From positions 1,364,001 through 1,428,000 of the forward strand of contig JALMQS010000729.1 of assembly GCA_024734495.1 (NCBI GenBank): a stretch of DNA of 64,000 bases. Direction: 5' to 3'. The first letter of the stretch is position 1, and each line of letters opens with the position of its first letter. This document shows positions 27,401 through 35,184 of the stretch, piece by piece. The stretch is from Forficula auricularia. Its lineage: Eukaryota > Arthropoda > Insecta > Dermaptera > Forficulidae. The notes beneath the pieces are model-generated. The model saw only the letters and a program-made list of their open reading frames with translations, was not told the DNA's origin and ran no database searches. Both the position numbers and the translations under genes were made by a program.

Positions 27401-30143
27401 ACTAAAGATGAATAAGGACACTTGATGGTGGAGAAGTAATCCGAATCGAAGCAAAAATACAATGTATACATTAATTAATGTAAAATAATTGGTTTAATAA
27501 AATTTATAAAAAAATAAAAAAATAAATAAATCATTAATTTAAAACCCACTACGGAGTCCAGAGGGCGTAGCTCCATGGGCAACAAGATGCCCGCAGAAGG
27601 CGGGCTTCTGCAGCTGGTTTAATCATATTATAAGGCAATCAATAAAGGATTTTTTCAATGTATATGTATTATTCTTTCAACTGTGTGTCTCGCATTTCAG
27701 AAACCGATGTGAATATCGCTGCATTGGATTTTGAACAGAGCATTGCTCTGAAAAAAATCTGTTGGAATTTCGAAAACTCCTTTTGTTCTAAGTATTATAC
27801 GAGCAGAACATGTTTCTTGAAATGATGTGGATTGTTACGAGCAATGACCAACAGTTTTATCATGACATTGGTGGGGGGGGGGGGGGGGGGGGCCAGATAG
27901 GCTAGTCGGTAGCATATCATCCAAAACTGTATGGCCGGGTTTTTCAAAGCCTTCTTCCGTGCAAAAATTTAAAAATTTAATTATACAAATGAAAATAAAA
28001 ATTACAAAAAAAAACTTATTGTAAAATTAAAATTAAAAAAAACTATATTATGTAAAAAAAAATCGACTGGGATCCATTTAATATGGCTCCTTCTCTTTTT
28101 CATTGTATTAAATTTAAGATACTATACTTTGGATTATTAGAAGTAACTCTCTAATAAATTGTATATATTTTTTTTCCTGGCTAATAAAACATCCTCTTTA
28201 AAACTAAAAAAAGCACAGAATATCATCTCTGCTAACCAAGAGGACCGGGTTCGAATCCGACTCGAGGCATTCGGCTAAAATCTGACCCCCGGGGTAGAGA
28301 CAAAATTTAAAAAATATATAGTATCGTAAATTGGCTTATGGTTAGAAAGGCCGAAAAGTGAAAAAAAAAAAAATTATGACATTGGAATAAATAATATAAG
28401 CATACGTGATTCCTCTTCTTGGTGGACCATTTCCGATTCCTAGCGTTAGCGATTACTAACGGAAAAATATTATCTTCAAGCAATTTTTCTAGGGAAATTG
28501 TTCATTAACTTGTTCCCCGTTGCATACGTGATTAATTACTTTAATGTCACTGGCCTCAGCTACTTATAACTGATTTATTTCATTGTTTAAATTTTGAATG
28601 TAAATATTTTTTAAATGAAACGTGTAGATATTCTCCAACTCCTTATTACCATTCTTAATGCTTTTTTTAAGATACATACTTATGAGAATACCTTAAACAT
28701 TAAATTTTTTATGATATGTATGCTGAAGGCTAAATAAATATATTACGATAAAATATTAGCCTCATTTTTATTGATATTCCATGAAGTTATAAGAATTCAC
28801 GGTCTTTTCATCTTTATATATAGTTTTATATTTTTAATATTCATATTTCAGGATTCTTAAATTCCTTCTTGTCGTGTAATTTTTTTAAAATGCTAAGTCG
28901 ATTAACATATGGAATATATTTAACCCATGTATTTATTCAAAGTGTTTCTCAAAACTCAGTATGGGGACCGAGCTATATATCTCCTAAAAGTATGGTTAGT
29001 GTTTTTAATTAAATTTTAAATATTATTTTTTTAATTAATTATATTTTTTTTTTATTTCAGATTTTTAGTATAACGGGAGATTTAATTGGTTCATTTGTTT
29101 TAAGCGGAATTCTTTACATGACTTTTGAAATTTCATTTTGGAAAATAAAACATGTATTTATCCAAAGAGGTAAGTTCTTGCACTTTATAAGATATGCAAT
29201 GTAAATATAGAGGGGAGATAGCTGGTGCAATTTTTCGATTTAAATAGGTACTGCTATAAACTGTTTAAAATAGGCTAAAAAAAATTACCCACTATTTATT
29301 CAAATAGATTTTAATATAGTCCAAGAGCTGGTGACACATTTTTACTTTATCCAATGCAAAGCATGGGTAAAGTATTGTAATCGCTCTCGGGGCAAGCGTG
29401 GCTTCAAAGGGTCCTCAGGTAAAGACTACGGAACCCATGGACTCAATTAAAGTCACAAATTGTAGTATTCAATTAGGTTGAATTTTAGCACGTGACGGTT
29501 TTGCCAAAAATTACATGGGGTCTCGTCGAGAGGCCAAAAAGTGCGATTTTTTCATTTAGTGCGTGCGGATGGATGTATGTATGTATGTATGTATGGATGG
29601 TATGTGATGTATGTATGTTATCGTTTTTTTGGCCCACGATTTTTTCCACACCGCTGCACCGATTGAAATGAAATTGAAAACCTGGCATTCTTTTAACAAA
29701 ATGAAGCGCTGATTAGTTTTTGGTACATATCGGCCCACAAACATTAGTACTTTATTACAGTACTTTTTAGTTTTTTCGAAATATCTTGAAAATGACTTAA
29801 CCAATTTTGATGAAATTTAATATCCTAATTAAGTACCTTGGGGACCACAAAAAAGGTTAAATAAAGTTTTTAGTAAAATTATATTTTAAAGTACTTTACT
29901 CTAGAGTAAGAGAGTACTTTTTTTAATTTTTTAAATTCTTTAAAATTTATTCATTTGAAAGTTTTAATATAGCTCATTTAGCCTTGCTTAAGTAAGAATG
30001 GATAGGCTTCTTCTGTAAAATGCTAAAAATTTAAAAATTTAAAAATTTAATGTAACATTAATTAATTGCTTTCAGCTTTAGATAATAAAAAGCCGTTCGA
30101 TCCTGAAGATGGATTAAAAGGAAAAGGTTCAGCGCAATTATAA
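5719..30143 (+). CDS. Gene 1: NRF-6-like membrane acyltransferase (13 exons, two apparent frameshifts)
   Basis: Full-length member of the NRF-6 (nose resistant to fluoxetine) family: a signal peptide, a Cys-containing extracellular NRF domain, then an acyltransferase-3 domain with many membrane helices. Family founders in C. elegans affect drug response and lipid/yolk movement; the acyl substrate of this protein is unknown. Modelled exons: 5719-5974, 14004-14194, 14375-14563, 16113-16177, 16316-16527, 24748-24908, 24988-25156, 25469-25659, 25723-25855, 25930-26117, 28852-28994, 29061-29169, 30076-30143, all with GT/AG borders. Length is 2075 nt, or 691 codons including stop once two surplus bases are discounted. 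Landmarks in order: signal peptide 1-22, KPWAIAMMDSNAKIP, GQHC, GVCLPASCS, CLHGIR with R274-X10-H285, VEVFFFMSG, WYLGVDFQLF, RYVPYLMG, FACSSGYGG, LTYGIYLTH. The breaks in exons 3 and 10 leave open whether it is functional. Gene 2 downstream is a paralogue. Confidence 0.88.
6714..6738 (-). ncRNA. Hammerhead ribozyme-like core (Penelope-like end)
   Basis: The minus strand reads CUGACGA, then GAG...CUC as stem II, then GAAA followed by UAUAUA. A diverged inverted copy is at 7481-7505. Hammerhead motifs are known in Penelope-like elements. Confidence 0.55.
7081..7446 (-). pseudogene. GIY-YIG endonuclease fragment of a Penelope-like element
   Basis: The 121-residue frame begins SGVYKLQCNDCQSFYIGQTG, with the G-V-Y and Y-I-G pairs and CxxC-type cysteines typical of the nuclease at the C-terminus of Penelope-like polyproteins, followed by R-x(3)-R-H-x-E-H. 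The nuclease nicks target DNA for retrotransposition. The rest of the polyprotein is missing, so this is a remnant. It lies inside the element at 6591-7586. Confidence 0.8.
7790..8965. repeat. Foldback family F, copy 1, split by family A
   Basis: It starts with AACCGACTTCAAAAAAA and ends with CCTTTTTTGAAGTCGGTTAAA. The internal text matches other copies (AAAATCGGTTCACAATTGGCG). A family A repeat (about 8093-8925) interrupts its poly-A tract. Confidence 0.75.
8093..8925 (-). repeat. Repeat family A, copy 1 (nested)
   Basis: In reverse orientation it runs from TTTACCATACAGGGTATGG to CACGTCAGCTTATTTT. It includes several tandem-like blocks with GATTATGTATACAAAATTTG and G/C homopolymers. It encodes nothing credible; the frame with repeated TDYVYKIWLS at 8249-8590 comes from these blocks. 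Confidence 0.75.
9310..10030. repeat. Right arm of the large interrupted inverted repeat
   Basis: Reverse-complement partner of 4880-5430. It contains TTACGAGCTTTTCGTGCG, the GC-rich CGGCCCTCCGG block, TTTCGCCTCATTTTCGTC and the TGTGCGCAAAGAAAA segment. Open frames here mirror those on the minus strand of the left arm and are not genes. Confidence 0.65.
10040..10890. other. Intron DNA with nothing recognised
   Basis: AT-rich sequence within intron 1 of gene 1. No coding similarity, clear repeat border or RNA gene was seen. Confidence 0.4.
10891..10972. repeat. Near-perfect hairpin
   Basis: Arms of about 35 bases (AATTCACAAAGAGAAACAAA... and its complement ending TTTGTGAATC) enclose a loop of about 11 bases. 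Part of the following sequence (CTGCTACTCTCGGCAAA) recurs at about 11470, so it belongs to a repeat, probably a small MITE. Confidence 0.7.
11963..12145 (+). pseudogene. Possible Harbinger transposase N-terminal remnant
   Basis: The 60-residue frame contains RRRTAIIAFLLICEKRRKQK followed by RLWCRPWLLRLPDW. The basic stretch and the R-x-W-x-R-P-W-L-x-R pattern resemble the N-terminal region of insect Harbinger nucleases. The DDE nuclease itself is absent, so this copy cannot move by itself. The longer minus-strand frame over the same bases is a shadow. The family assignment rests mainly on the surrounding inverted repeats and TTA duplication. Confidence 0.5.
12200..12955 (+). repeat. Foldback family F, copy 2
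   Basis: Arms at about 12215-12355 and 12428-12571 are reverse complements (ACCGACTTCAAAAAATTAA... ; AACTAAACGACGAAATATTA) around a loop of about 70 bases. A conserved right part follows, ending GAAGTCGGTTAAAA. It lies inside the Harbinger element. Confidence 0.85.
13009..13075. repeat. TG microsatellite with G and C runs
   Basis: (TG)n is followed by a G run and, about 15 bases later, a C run. All frames through it (about 12828-13285) are low-complexity artefacts. Confidence 0.9.
14004..14194 (+). CDS. Gene 1 exon 2: NRF domain
   Basis: The acceptor is a T-rich tract ending TTTTAG at 14003. The join restores MMDSNAKIPESF, matching the family pattern W-A-x-x-M-x-D-x-x-x-K-x-P. It continues with GDMEECF and NGQHC, two conserved Cys sites. 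The donor GTATAC at 14195 ends in phase 0. No alternative donor in the exon gives the phase exon 3 needs. Confidence 0.85.
14375..14563 (+). CDS. Gene 1 exon 3: NRF domain Cys motif, one-base break
   Basis: Entered in phase 0, the exon reads EYSEMHLVK and then leaves frame. One base further on, the reading is YGVCLPASCSVQDIRRF, the hallmark G-V-C-x-P-x-S-C motif of the family, and it stays open to the donor GTAAGT at 14564 (phase 2). The shift falls at AAATTATGG near 14402, where one T too many would explain it. Uncorrected, phase 0 stops within about 30 codons. Confidence 0.8.
14757..15490 (-). mobile_element. Probable non-autonomous Helitron
   Basis: On the minus strand it begins TCTTATTATATTAAACGAGC, then a TA microsatellite and CGGGTTCTCGAAAACGGCTC, a start seen in many insect Helitrons. 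It ends with the hairpin CCGAGC-AT-CGCTCGG. The expected CTRR terminus is degenerate (CCAGG). A C-rich block at 14815-14960 is internal. Confidence 0.55.
16113..16177 (+). CDS. Gene 1 exon 4: first membrane helix
   Basis: A 65-nt exon encoding LFFVIFALLVITSTCYDLLTK, a hydrophobic helix followed by the family's T-x-Y-D-like ending. The acceptor TTTTTCAG and donor GTAAAT give phase 2 in and phase 1 out. Gene 2 exon 4 is also exactly 65 nt with the same phases. Confidence 0.88.
16316..16527 (+). CDS. Gene 1 exon 5: start of acyltransferase-3 domain, R-X10-H
   Basis: Encodes SFSWYSNGQRMLYG, then CLHGIRVLCIIWIMIGH. Arg274 and His285 are separated by ten residues, the R/K-X10-H motif known from acyltransferase-3 proteins and thought to be needed for acyl transfer. 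The donor is GTGATT at 16528, weaker than the others but in the correct phase 0. A mariner lies about 190 bp downstream in intron 5. Confidence 0.88.
16714..18052 (-). mobile_element. mariner transposon, nearly intact
   Basis: Terminal inverted repeats share CTTGATCAAAAAGTTCCCGG and are flanked by TA at 16712 and 18053, the mariner target duplication. At 1339 bp it has normal mariner length. One transposase frame fills the minus strand with a single break. It lies in intron 5 of gene 1. Confidence 0.9.
16767..17839 (-). pseudogene. mariner transposase, one frameshift
   Basis: Cut-and-paste transposase. The start is taken at MDLNLQQRTCIKFC (17839), where a paired helix-turn-helix region begins (HERFKSGRESIEDDERSGRP is the typical linker). 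Catalytic acids: ITGDETWVYEYD, HHDNAPSHSA, and the final D in SPDLAPCDFF, which lies 34 residues after the second, the DD34D arrangement of mariner. The frame breaks near 17280 at an A6 run on the coding strand (PRPK then KPRR in the next frame); one more A would give a continuous protein of about 357 residues. Otherwise no internal stop was noticed. Confidence 0.88.
18535..19772 (+). repeat. Foldback family F, copy 3
   Basis: Arms at about 18550-18715 and 18795-18945 match in reverse (AAACCGACTTCAAAAA ... GAAGTCGGTTTTATTTT). The conserved right part ends near 19767 with TTTTTTGAAGTCGGTTAAAA. It contains extra sequence around 19000-19440 not present in the shorter copies. Confidence 0.8.
19957..20060. 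repeat. Possible pogo/Tigger-type transposon end
   Basis: ACAGTGAAACCCCTCACATC followed by CGAACTAATTGGGGC resembles the CAGT-starting termini of pogo-like elements. No partner end was found. Confidence 0.3.
20350..22850 (-). mobile_element. RTE-type LINE, decayed
   Basis: Read in order on the minus strand: an endonuclease trace (WHRNQIDYI near 22615), reverse transcriptase pieces (RQGCILSPHSLQTIYGEY; LRYADDTALL at about 21100-21243) and a C-terminal YASETWTVKKVNRRKIDAFE with WRRMLRIPWTARRTN (20445-20750). These are hallmarks of RTE-clade non-LTR retrotransposons. Many frameshifts and stops make it inactive. The + strand frames over it are shadows. Confidence 0.85.
22866..23330. mobile_element. 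Penelope-like element remnant with inverted arms
   Basis: About 100-bp arms (22866-22965 and 23063-23162) are near-perfect reverse complements, including CACCCAAGCTTTTCATAATA. The right arm continues into a hammerhead core (23179-23209). No protein is left. Confidence 0.7.
23179..23209 (+). ncRNA. Hammerhead ribozyme-like core, canonical CUGAUGA
   Basis: CUGAUGA, stem II GGUG...CGCC, GAAAC, then GUC. Flanks CUUGUAGA and UCUCAUAAG can pair partly as stem I. ACGU after GAAA is self-complementary, suiting stem III formation between two copies. Confidence 0.65.
23475..24217 (+). repeat. Foldback family F, copy 4
   Basis: Arms at about 23500-23630 and 23718-23850 are reverse complements. The right part ends TCCTTTTTTGAAGTCGGTTA near 24217. 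It lies in intron 5 of gene 1. Confidence 0.85.
24240..24440. repeat. Unidentified low-copy repeat
   Basis: A GC-richer block with overlapping frames on both strands. Parts (CTTCTTGGTGG / TTAGCGATT-like words and GGGAAATTGTTC) recur diverged at about 28400-28515, which argues for a repeat over a gene. Family not recognised. Confidence 0.4.
24748..24908 (+). CDS. Gene 1 exon 6: acyltransferase-3 domain
   Basis: A 161-nt exon entered in phase 0 after GTTTCAG. It encodes LGVEVFFFMSGFLLGK, matching the family's V-D-x-F-F-x-x-S-G motif with Glu in place of Asp, and ends in NRYIR (phase 2). The paralogous exon in gene 2 is also 161 nt. Intron 5 before it is 8.2 kb. Confidence 0.9.
24988..25156 (+). 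CDS. Gene 1 exon 7: acyltransferase-3 domain
   Basis: Entered after TTTTTTTCAAG, it completes an Arg codon and encodes RTTPSLIAVMIFETTFGYHF and CGSYWWANILYVMNYV, typical of the luminal loop region of the family (C-x-x-x-W-W-x-N-x-L-Y-x-x-N). The donor GTAATT at 25157 is phase 0. Confidence 0.9.
25469..25659 (+). CDS. Gene 1 exon 8: WYLGVDFQLF motif
   Basis: After acceptor TTTTTTCAAG it encodes CLLHSWYLGVDFQLFLIAP, the strongly conserved C-x-x-x-S-W-Y-L-x-x-D-x-Q motif of NRF-6 proteins, then two hydrophobic stretches ending in VGLFDVE. The donor is GTAAGT at 25660. An overlapping + frame beginning at 25417 is a shadow. Confidence 0.92.
25723..25855 (+). CDS. Gene 1 exon 9: RYVPYLMG motif
   Basis: Entered after ATTTTTAG with one base completing a codon. 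It encodes FYTRYVPYLMGIYLSWYF, a conserved membrane motif, then a Lys-rich loop. The donor GTTAGC at 25856 is phase 0. Confidence 0.9.
25930..26117 (+). CDS. Gene 1 exon 10: membrane segment with homopolymer frameshift
   Basis: Phase 0 entry reads VQLWTYWILWGIFF, a good membrane helix, but this frame stops at a TAA shortly after. The +1 frame reads IHPFLQIDYK and then AFIRPIFISTICWLVFACSS and GYGG, which is clearly the family sequence and joins exon 11 in frame. The switch lies at the T7 run in GTATATTTTTTTGG near 25970. One T fewer restores a continuous reading. This is a sequence or assembly error, or a real lesion. Confidence 0.8.
26460..26478. repeat. GATA microsatellite
   Basis: Short (GATA)n run in intron 10 of gene 1. 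Confidence 0.8.
26815..27235 (+). repeat. Repeat family A, copy 3 (partial)
   Basis: It begins TTTACCACACGGGGTATGGC and carries GCTCAAAAACTAGTGTGAAT. It stops at an A run near 27200. Confidence 0.75.
27249..27617 (+). mobile_element. Probable short Helitron (CTGG end)
   Basis: The end at 27614-27617 is CTGG, preceded by the hairpin CCCGC-AGAA-GGCGGG, a variant of the CTRR Helitron terminus. A plausible TC start (TCGGTCATACAAGCGACGAC) is at 27249. The 5' border is a guess. Confidence 0.55.
27870..27892. repeat. G homopolymer of about 20 bases
   Basis: Long G run in intron 10, next to a segment with tRNA-like words (about 28220-28300, GGGTTCGAATCC). A likely place for assembly length errors. 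Confidence 0.85.
28195..28300 (+). repeat. tRNA-like B-box segment
   Basis: GGGTTCGAATCCGACTCGAG resembles a tRNA T-arm, and CGGCTAAAATCTGACCCC recurs near 7655. No complete cloverleaf is seen, so it is a SINE-type repeat at most. Confidence 0.35.
28852..28994 (+). CDS. Gene 1 exon 11: conserved LSRLTYGIYLTH
   Basis: After acceptor ATTTCAG the join restores GYGGFLNSFLS, then FKMLSRLTYGIYLTHVFIQ, a signature near the C-terminus of NRF-6 acyltransferases. The donor GTTAGT at 28995 is phase 0. It follows a 2.7-kb intron that holds repeat copies and a Helitron tail. Confidence 0.92.
29061..29169 (+). CDS. Gene 1 exon 12: last membrane helix
   Basis: The acceptor TTTATTTCAG leads into GDLIGSFVLSGILYMTFEIS, a hydrophobic last helix followed by basic residues (FWKIKHVFIQR), as expected before a cytoplasmic tail. 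The donor GTAAGT at 29170 is phase 1. Confidence 0.9.
29336..29930. repeat. Intronic repeat with ATGT microsatellite
   Basis: Intron 12 of gene 1 holds a repeat-like block with (ATGT)n at about 29572-29620 and text similar in style to family A (AGCGCTGATTAGTTTTTGGT). Frames here encode only microsatellite peptides. Confidence 0.45.
30076..30143 (+). CDS. Gene 1 exon 13: C-terminal tail and stop
   Basis: After acceptor GCTTTCAG one Ala codon is completed and a short hydrophilic tail (LDNKKPFDPEDGLKGKG) leads to a TAA at 30141-30143. Family members end in comparable short charged tails. Confidence 0.85.
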
Positions 30144-30221
30144 ATAATCATTGTAAGAATGTATATAAAAAACAATCCTAGTTTTAACAAATATAATATA
30201 TTTAAATTTAATTAAAATAAT

Positions 30222-30227
30222 AATAAA
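30222..30227 (+). terminator. Probable polyadenylation signal of gene 1
   Basis: AATAAA about 80 bases after the stop codon is the first such hexamer downstream. AT-rich context makes chance matches common. Confidence 0.5.
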
Positions 30228-30449
30228 TAACTTAATAATTATGTAACTGATTGGGGTTTTCTTTTCTTTTTTGAAATCCTTTTAAAATTATAATCTAAGT
30301 AATTTTTATGAAAAATATTAATTTTCCGATGGTAATAGATTCAAATTTACAAGAAAATCATAAGATGTTGTGAAAAACAGCACCTCTGACATATAATTAA
30401 AAATATTCCATTCCATCGGATTTAATAGATGACACCATCTTATGATTTT

Positions 30450-31460
30450 TTTTATAATGATATTGATACAAGAAGAAGTTGCACCAAGAAGGTACAACCT
30501 CTGTAGTCCGTGGTGGACCCTTGTAACGTGAAGATAAGGGGAGATTTAGGGATTGGGTAGCATTCGAAGGTATCTGGTAAGGCCAACTGCAATAGTGCTT
30601 GAAAAAATCTACAAAATTTAAAATACTGTAACAAAAATTAATTCGCCAGTTGTGACTCCGTCTCACAGTCGGTCAACCAGATACAAACTTTTACTGTATG
30701 TACGATTGAAAAGTTAGTTATAAATAAAGTTAAGTTTGTGTGATCTAAAGCAGAAGGTCTTATTCACAAAAAAGGTGCTGAAATGTTAACAAATAAACAA
30801 GTTGGACAAGAAATGATAAAGCCAAATATTCAGGTTGTAATATAACAAGTTTAATTATTTTATTGGCAAATAATCAGATGTTGTTTCAGTCAACAAATAT
30901 GTACAAGTTAATGTTTTGTTATAATTGAATTCGATTAAATAGTTACAAAAAAATAATAAGATTGTTTAAGAAATAGATTCTTACAAATAGATTTGAACCT
31001 TTTGTTTAGTTTTTGTTTTGAAAAATAATATTACAAATAATACTTTGTTTAAAAATAGTTAATTATAATTAAATAATAGTATGAGTAATATGAATCAATT
31101 AAAATATTAATTATCTTAATTGGTCTGCGTGGATTTGTATTTGAGTTTCTTAATTAATAATCGCTAATTATTGGTTTGTTAAAATGTTAACTAAAAAAAG
31201 ATTGAAGGTTATAAGTTGCTGGAAAGACGGTCTGGAGAAGAGAGTTCCAGTCTCTAGATGTCATAGGGATAGAATTGGAATTGGCGAATGCGTTTGTTCG
31301 ATTAGTATCTAGTTTAAGCGCGTAGGGGTGTTGAATTTTAGAAAATCGTGTATTTCGCGCAAATGAAGCCTTTGGTGGGATTATCGATTTTATTTCGTCA
31401 GAACAAAAGCCATGGTAATATCTATAAAAAAGGGAAATCGGAAAATTAATATCTTTCATA
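30450..31460 (-). mobile_element. CR1/Jockey-type LINE 3' fragment, split by an LTR-like insert
   Basis: The minus strand holds a reverse-transcriptase tail (SLFYRYYHGFCSDEIKSIIPP; SRDWNSL at 31187-31459) and the 3' untranslated piece (30450-30575) shared with the copies at 43.9-44.8, 54.0-55.5 and 56.3-57.2 kb. About 610 bases of another repeat interrupt it. Confidence 0.75.
30584..31188 (+). repeat. LTR-like repeat, partial copy
   Basis: It begins AGGCCAACTGCAATAGTGCT and matches 45586-46200 closely over most of its length. It sits inside the LINE fragment at 30450-31460. No coding region accompanies it. Confidence 0.65.
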
Positions 31461-31659
31461 TTAAATTAGGAAAAGTCATTCTTTTGCCATTCGAATTTTG
31501 AATCTCTTCAAAATTCGAAACACTCAACGACCTTTATTTAAATTATATGGCATGGCTACATGTTTAAATTTAGAATCACTATATCGCGAAATTTTACAAA
31601 TTAAGATAACAATCTTTGAGTAAAATATTTTACGTTTGTACATATCTCAGAGAGGTTCG

Positions 31660-31813
31660 CATCACTGCAGGTGAGCCAGGTGGCCATGATTGCTGTTACT
31701 GGCACTCGGGTTCGATTCCCGAGGGGGTGAAAAACAACCCCTCTGACATATAATTAAAAATATTCCATTCCATCGGATTTAATAGATGACACCAACTTAT
31801 GATTTTCTTGTAA
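31660..31813 (+). repeat. SINE-like tRNA relative
   Basis: GTGAGCCAGGTGGCC and GGGTTCGATTCCCGAG look like A and B boxes, followed by a tail starting CCCCTCTGACATAT that is shared with the pair at 38.9 and 39.3 kb. Its tail also recurs at 30375-30450. Confidence 0.5.
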
Positions 31814-33059
31814 ACAATTTTAAATAAATCTTGAAATTTAAAAAAAAATTTTAACTACCAGATGGCTCTGAAATTGAAGTTGCGGCCACTGTGCATGATA
31901 TTCAGAGTGCAGGGTCGTATTTTAACGAATCCTTTCAAAAGCCCCATGGGTACACGGTTACTATTTACGGAGGTATTATGTATGATGCCATGAGAGTACA
32001 AAAATATCCGACAAGATATAATTTTTACTTTAGTTTTTGAAACTATTTATTTTATAATATAATAGAAAAATAATAATCTTCAAAAAGTGAGAAATTTTCA
32101 TTACAGAATAGTAACCATGTTGATACTGCCCTAAATGATAATAAAAAACCTGAATAAAATAGGGATTTAACCTCGTAATGAAAGATAATAAGCTATAAAC
32201 TTGTGTAAATCTTTGTTTTGACATTTTATAAGTTAGCTCAAAAGTCTCATAGACTGTCGTGTACGTGAGTCCAAGATATTCAAGGTTAAAGGTCACAAAA
32301 CAGTTTTTTCTGTAAATATCTTGTTTCTTTTGCTCTAAATGACATTTCAAGTTATTAGAAAAGTTGGAGAGTATAAAATTCTCTACAAATTTCGTCTTAG
32401 GCAATATTTTATATAATTAACCAGTCTTAGGACTGTATACTCAATGATGATGAACCGTTCTTGAGATAAAGCGCTATGAGAACGCTAGATCTACAGTACA
32501 AAGTACGGTTTATAAAGTTTACTAAAAATATTTTAATTTACTATTTAATTTTTAATCAATTATATTTACAGATATTATTCATAAATAAGATATCTGTTTA
32601 ATAATATTTAGTTTAGTAATGGAGCTGTTGAGGCTTTTTTGTGATTAATTTACTGTTCTTGTTCAATAAATAATTATATTTAATTATGGGTGATTTTACT
32701 AAAAATTCAAATTTTAAAATATTTAGTTTATTTATATTAATAATAAGTAATTTGAAAGTTTATATTGGGAAAATAAGGACAAGTTTTTTATGTGTGACTT
32801 TTTTATTTATCCACCAACGTTTCGTCGACTTTGACTTGTGAATAATAGGGGTAGAATGGAGAATGGTAGTATTAACAGGCAAAGGCAAAATACAATTTTG
32901 AATAACGGAGGGGAAAAATTTCCTTTAAATTTCCTTTTATCCCAGAAATCTCACATAAAGTTGATAGATGTTTGGAGAAAACAAATTCTAAATTAGCTTT
33001 TTATAACATCTTAACTGTGGGTTCATTGTATAGTAGATTAAAAGATGGAACAGAGAAGG

Positions 33060-33412
33060 AAATAAGTCAGGCGTTGTATATAAGATACCCTGTTCATGTG
33101 GAAAAGCATATATAGGACAGACATCGCAATATTTTAAAAAAGATTAACACAACATATATATGATTGTAGAGTGTCTAATATTTTAAAAATGACAAAACCG
33201 CCCTAGCTACCCATCATTTTGATCTAAATCATCAATTCAAGTTTGATGATACATTAATATTAGATTTTGAACCAGTGTATTTTAAAAGAACAATAAGTGA
33301 AATGATTCACATTTCGTTAAATGATACAGTGAATTTTAGAACAGACACCCAGAATTTAAGTGGCATTTATAGTTTTTTGCTAAACAGGTATAAGGATAAA
33401 AATAAAAAGTAA
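33060..33412 (+). pseudogene. GIY-YIG nuclease remnant of a Penelope-like element
   Basis: A frame beginning YKIPCSCGKAYIGQTSQYF, with Y-I-G and the cysteine pair of the Penelope nuclease. After breaks near 33140 and 33200 it continues as THHFDLNHQFKFDDTLILDF, a SEMIHI segment and SGIYSFLLNRYK before TAA. The arrangement matches the C-terminal nuclease of Penelope-like polyproteins. It is diverged from the one at 7081-7446, so it belongs to a different element. Confidence 0.75.
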
Positions 33413-33873
33413 AAAATAAATAATAATAAAAAATTTCAAAAATAAATGCAATTAGATGTTGAAAATAAAAATAGATTTCTAATGGATTTTTTCATCTAAT
33501 AATAACTTGACTGGTGTCGTTGACATATATTTTATTAATGTATAAGTTTAATTTATTCGAAGTTGAGATTTTTGTATATAGGGATAAAAAGAAAAGTATT
33601 CTATTCTATTTTTATAAGAAGTGATTTCTGTTCTGTTTTGTATTGATAAGGTTGTTATTATAAAGAGAAAAATTGTGTTTTTTGTGAATGTGCCAAATAT
33701 CTTTTGAAAATTGTATTCTGATGGCCTTCAATGGTAACGAAGGTAATAAGAAAATTTAGACGAATGTGTGACATGACTATTTGGTAGGTAAACTATTGAT
33801 ACATGTTTGTTTTTGGATTCTGACTGTACTTTTGTAAATTAATATCAAGAATGTTCTTATAATTGTAGAAGCC

Positions 33874-33901
33874 CTGAAGAAGTCGGCAAAGTCGACGAAA
33901 C
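33874..33901 (+). ncRNA. Hammerhead ribozyme-like core (Penelope-like end)
   Basis: CUGAAGA, stem II GUCG-GCAAAGU-CGAC, then GAAACGUU. The fifth base of CUGAUGA is A, which would weaken cleavage. ACGU after GAAA is self-complementary. Confidence 0.6.
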
Positions 33902-34202
33902 GTTGGTGGATAAATAAAAAAGTCACACATAAAAAACTTGTCCTTATTTTCCCAATATAAACTTTCAAATTATAAATTAAATTATGGACGGAAATGATAA
34001 TAGATTAATAATAAGATGTTAATAAAATGAAATATGTAATTTAATTTTAACAATGTTTCACTATAAACCAACACCGCGTTCCCTAAATTTGATAGTTAAA
34101 TTAATATAGGTACATTTTAATTTTTAAGTTAATAAAACCATTACAATAAATACTAAATAGTGACGAACATACATATTATGATGTTGATTAATATGTACTT
34201 TT

Positions 34203-34800
34203 TAACCGACTTCAAAAAAGGAGGAGGTTCTCTATTCGACTGATTTTTTTTTTTTTTTGTGTGCCTATGTTACCTCATATCTCCGCCAATTGTCAACCAA
34301 TTTTGAAAAAATATTTTGCATTGGGTCCAGTCTAGCTTCCGATTGGTCCCATTTTTTTCGTTTTTTTTTCATAGGTATTAGATCTTTTTTATTAGGTTTT
34401 GTTTAGACCTAACCTCTTTGTTTATGAACCGATTTCGATGGTTCTTTTTTTATCCGAAAGGGGGTGTCTTAGGGATGGTGTCATATTAATTTGGTCAAGT
34501 TCTGATGATATGATCACTATTAATAACATCACTAAAAGAGAAAATAAAAATAATTTTTAAGAAAAAATAAAAACCAACTTCAAAAAATTAAATGCAACAA
34601 ATAAAATCCACTAAAAGGTATAAAATAATTATTATCTTATTTAGTTACAACTAAACGACGAAATATTAACATGAAATTACTTTTTGAAGTCGGTGCCAAA
34701 CATATACCTTTTAAGATTTTATTTGTTGCATTTAATTTTTTGAAGTCGGTTTTTATTTTTTTCTTAAAAAATTATTTTTTATATTTTTCTCTTTTTAGGG
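34203..34800 (-). repeat. Foldback family F, copy 5
   Basis: Opposite orientation to the other copies: it opens with TTTTTAACCGACTTCAAAAA and holds the unique part first, then a shortened foldback (34560-34800) with almost no loop. Confidence 0.8.
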
Positions 34801-35184
34801 ATGTTCATTTCAAAATGTCACCGTCATGTATTAATAAATTCTTGTAGATAATATTAAATTGGTTAATAGAAAGATTAATATTATAGATCTATCTATTTTG
34901 TCACATAATGTTGGGTTTTATTCTGACAATTTTTTTAATATTTATATTTTATTTCAAAGGCGTTCAATTTTTTAAGTTTATCTAAAAAAAGACATGAAGA
35001 TAAAAACAATTGCTATTTATAAATATTATACTTATTTTTATTATAAAAATATAGTATCCTTATCAAGCTTACACGTGTTTTTTTCCTGATTAATGTAAGA
35101 ATCCTTTTTAAAGACAAAATGAATCAATCACTTGATAGAGTCATTTAACAAATGAAGGTAATTAGACAAGATATTATCTTCTTA

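Larger units (their letters stand above)
32745..33975 (+). mobile_element. Penelope-like element, second type
   Basis: Inverted ends AAGTTTATATTGGGAAAATA (about 32756) and its complement (about 33940-33965) enclose a GIY-YIG frame and end with a hammerhead core. The 5' end shows the mirrored CGTTTCGTCGAC piece. Reverse transcriptase is missing. Confidence 0.8.

Noticed and set aside
32810..32845. Second hammerhead in the left end of the Penelope-like element at 32745
   Set aside because: The GAAACG and CGAC side is present in reverse but the CUGANGA side has been lost.
34495..34520. CTGATGA words in foldback copies as hammerheads
   Set aside because: No stem II followed by GAAA; the word is part of the conserved foldback sequence TTCTGATGATATGATCAC.
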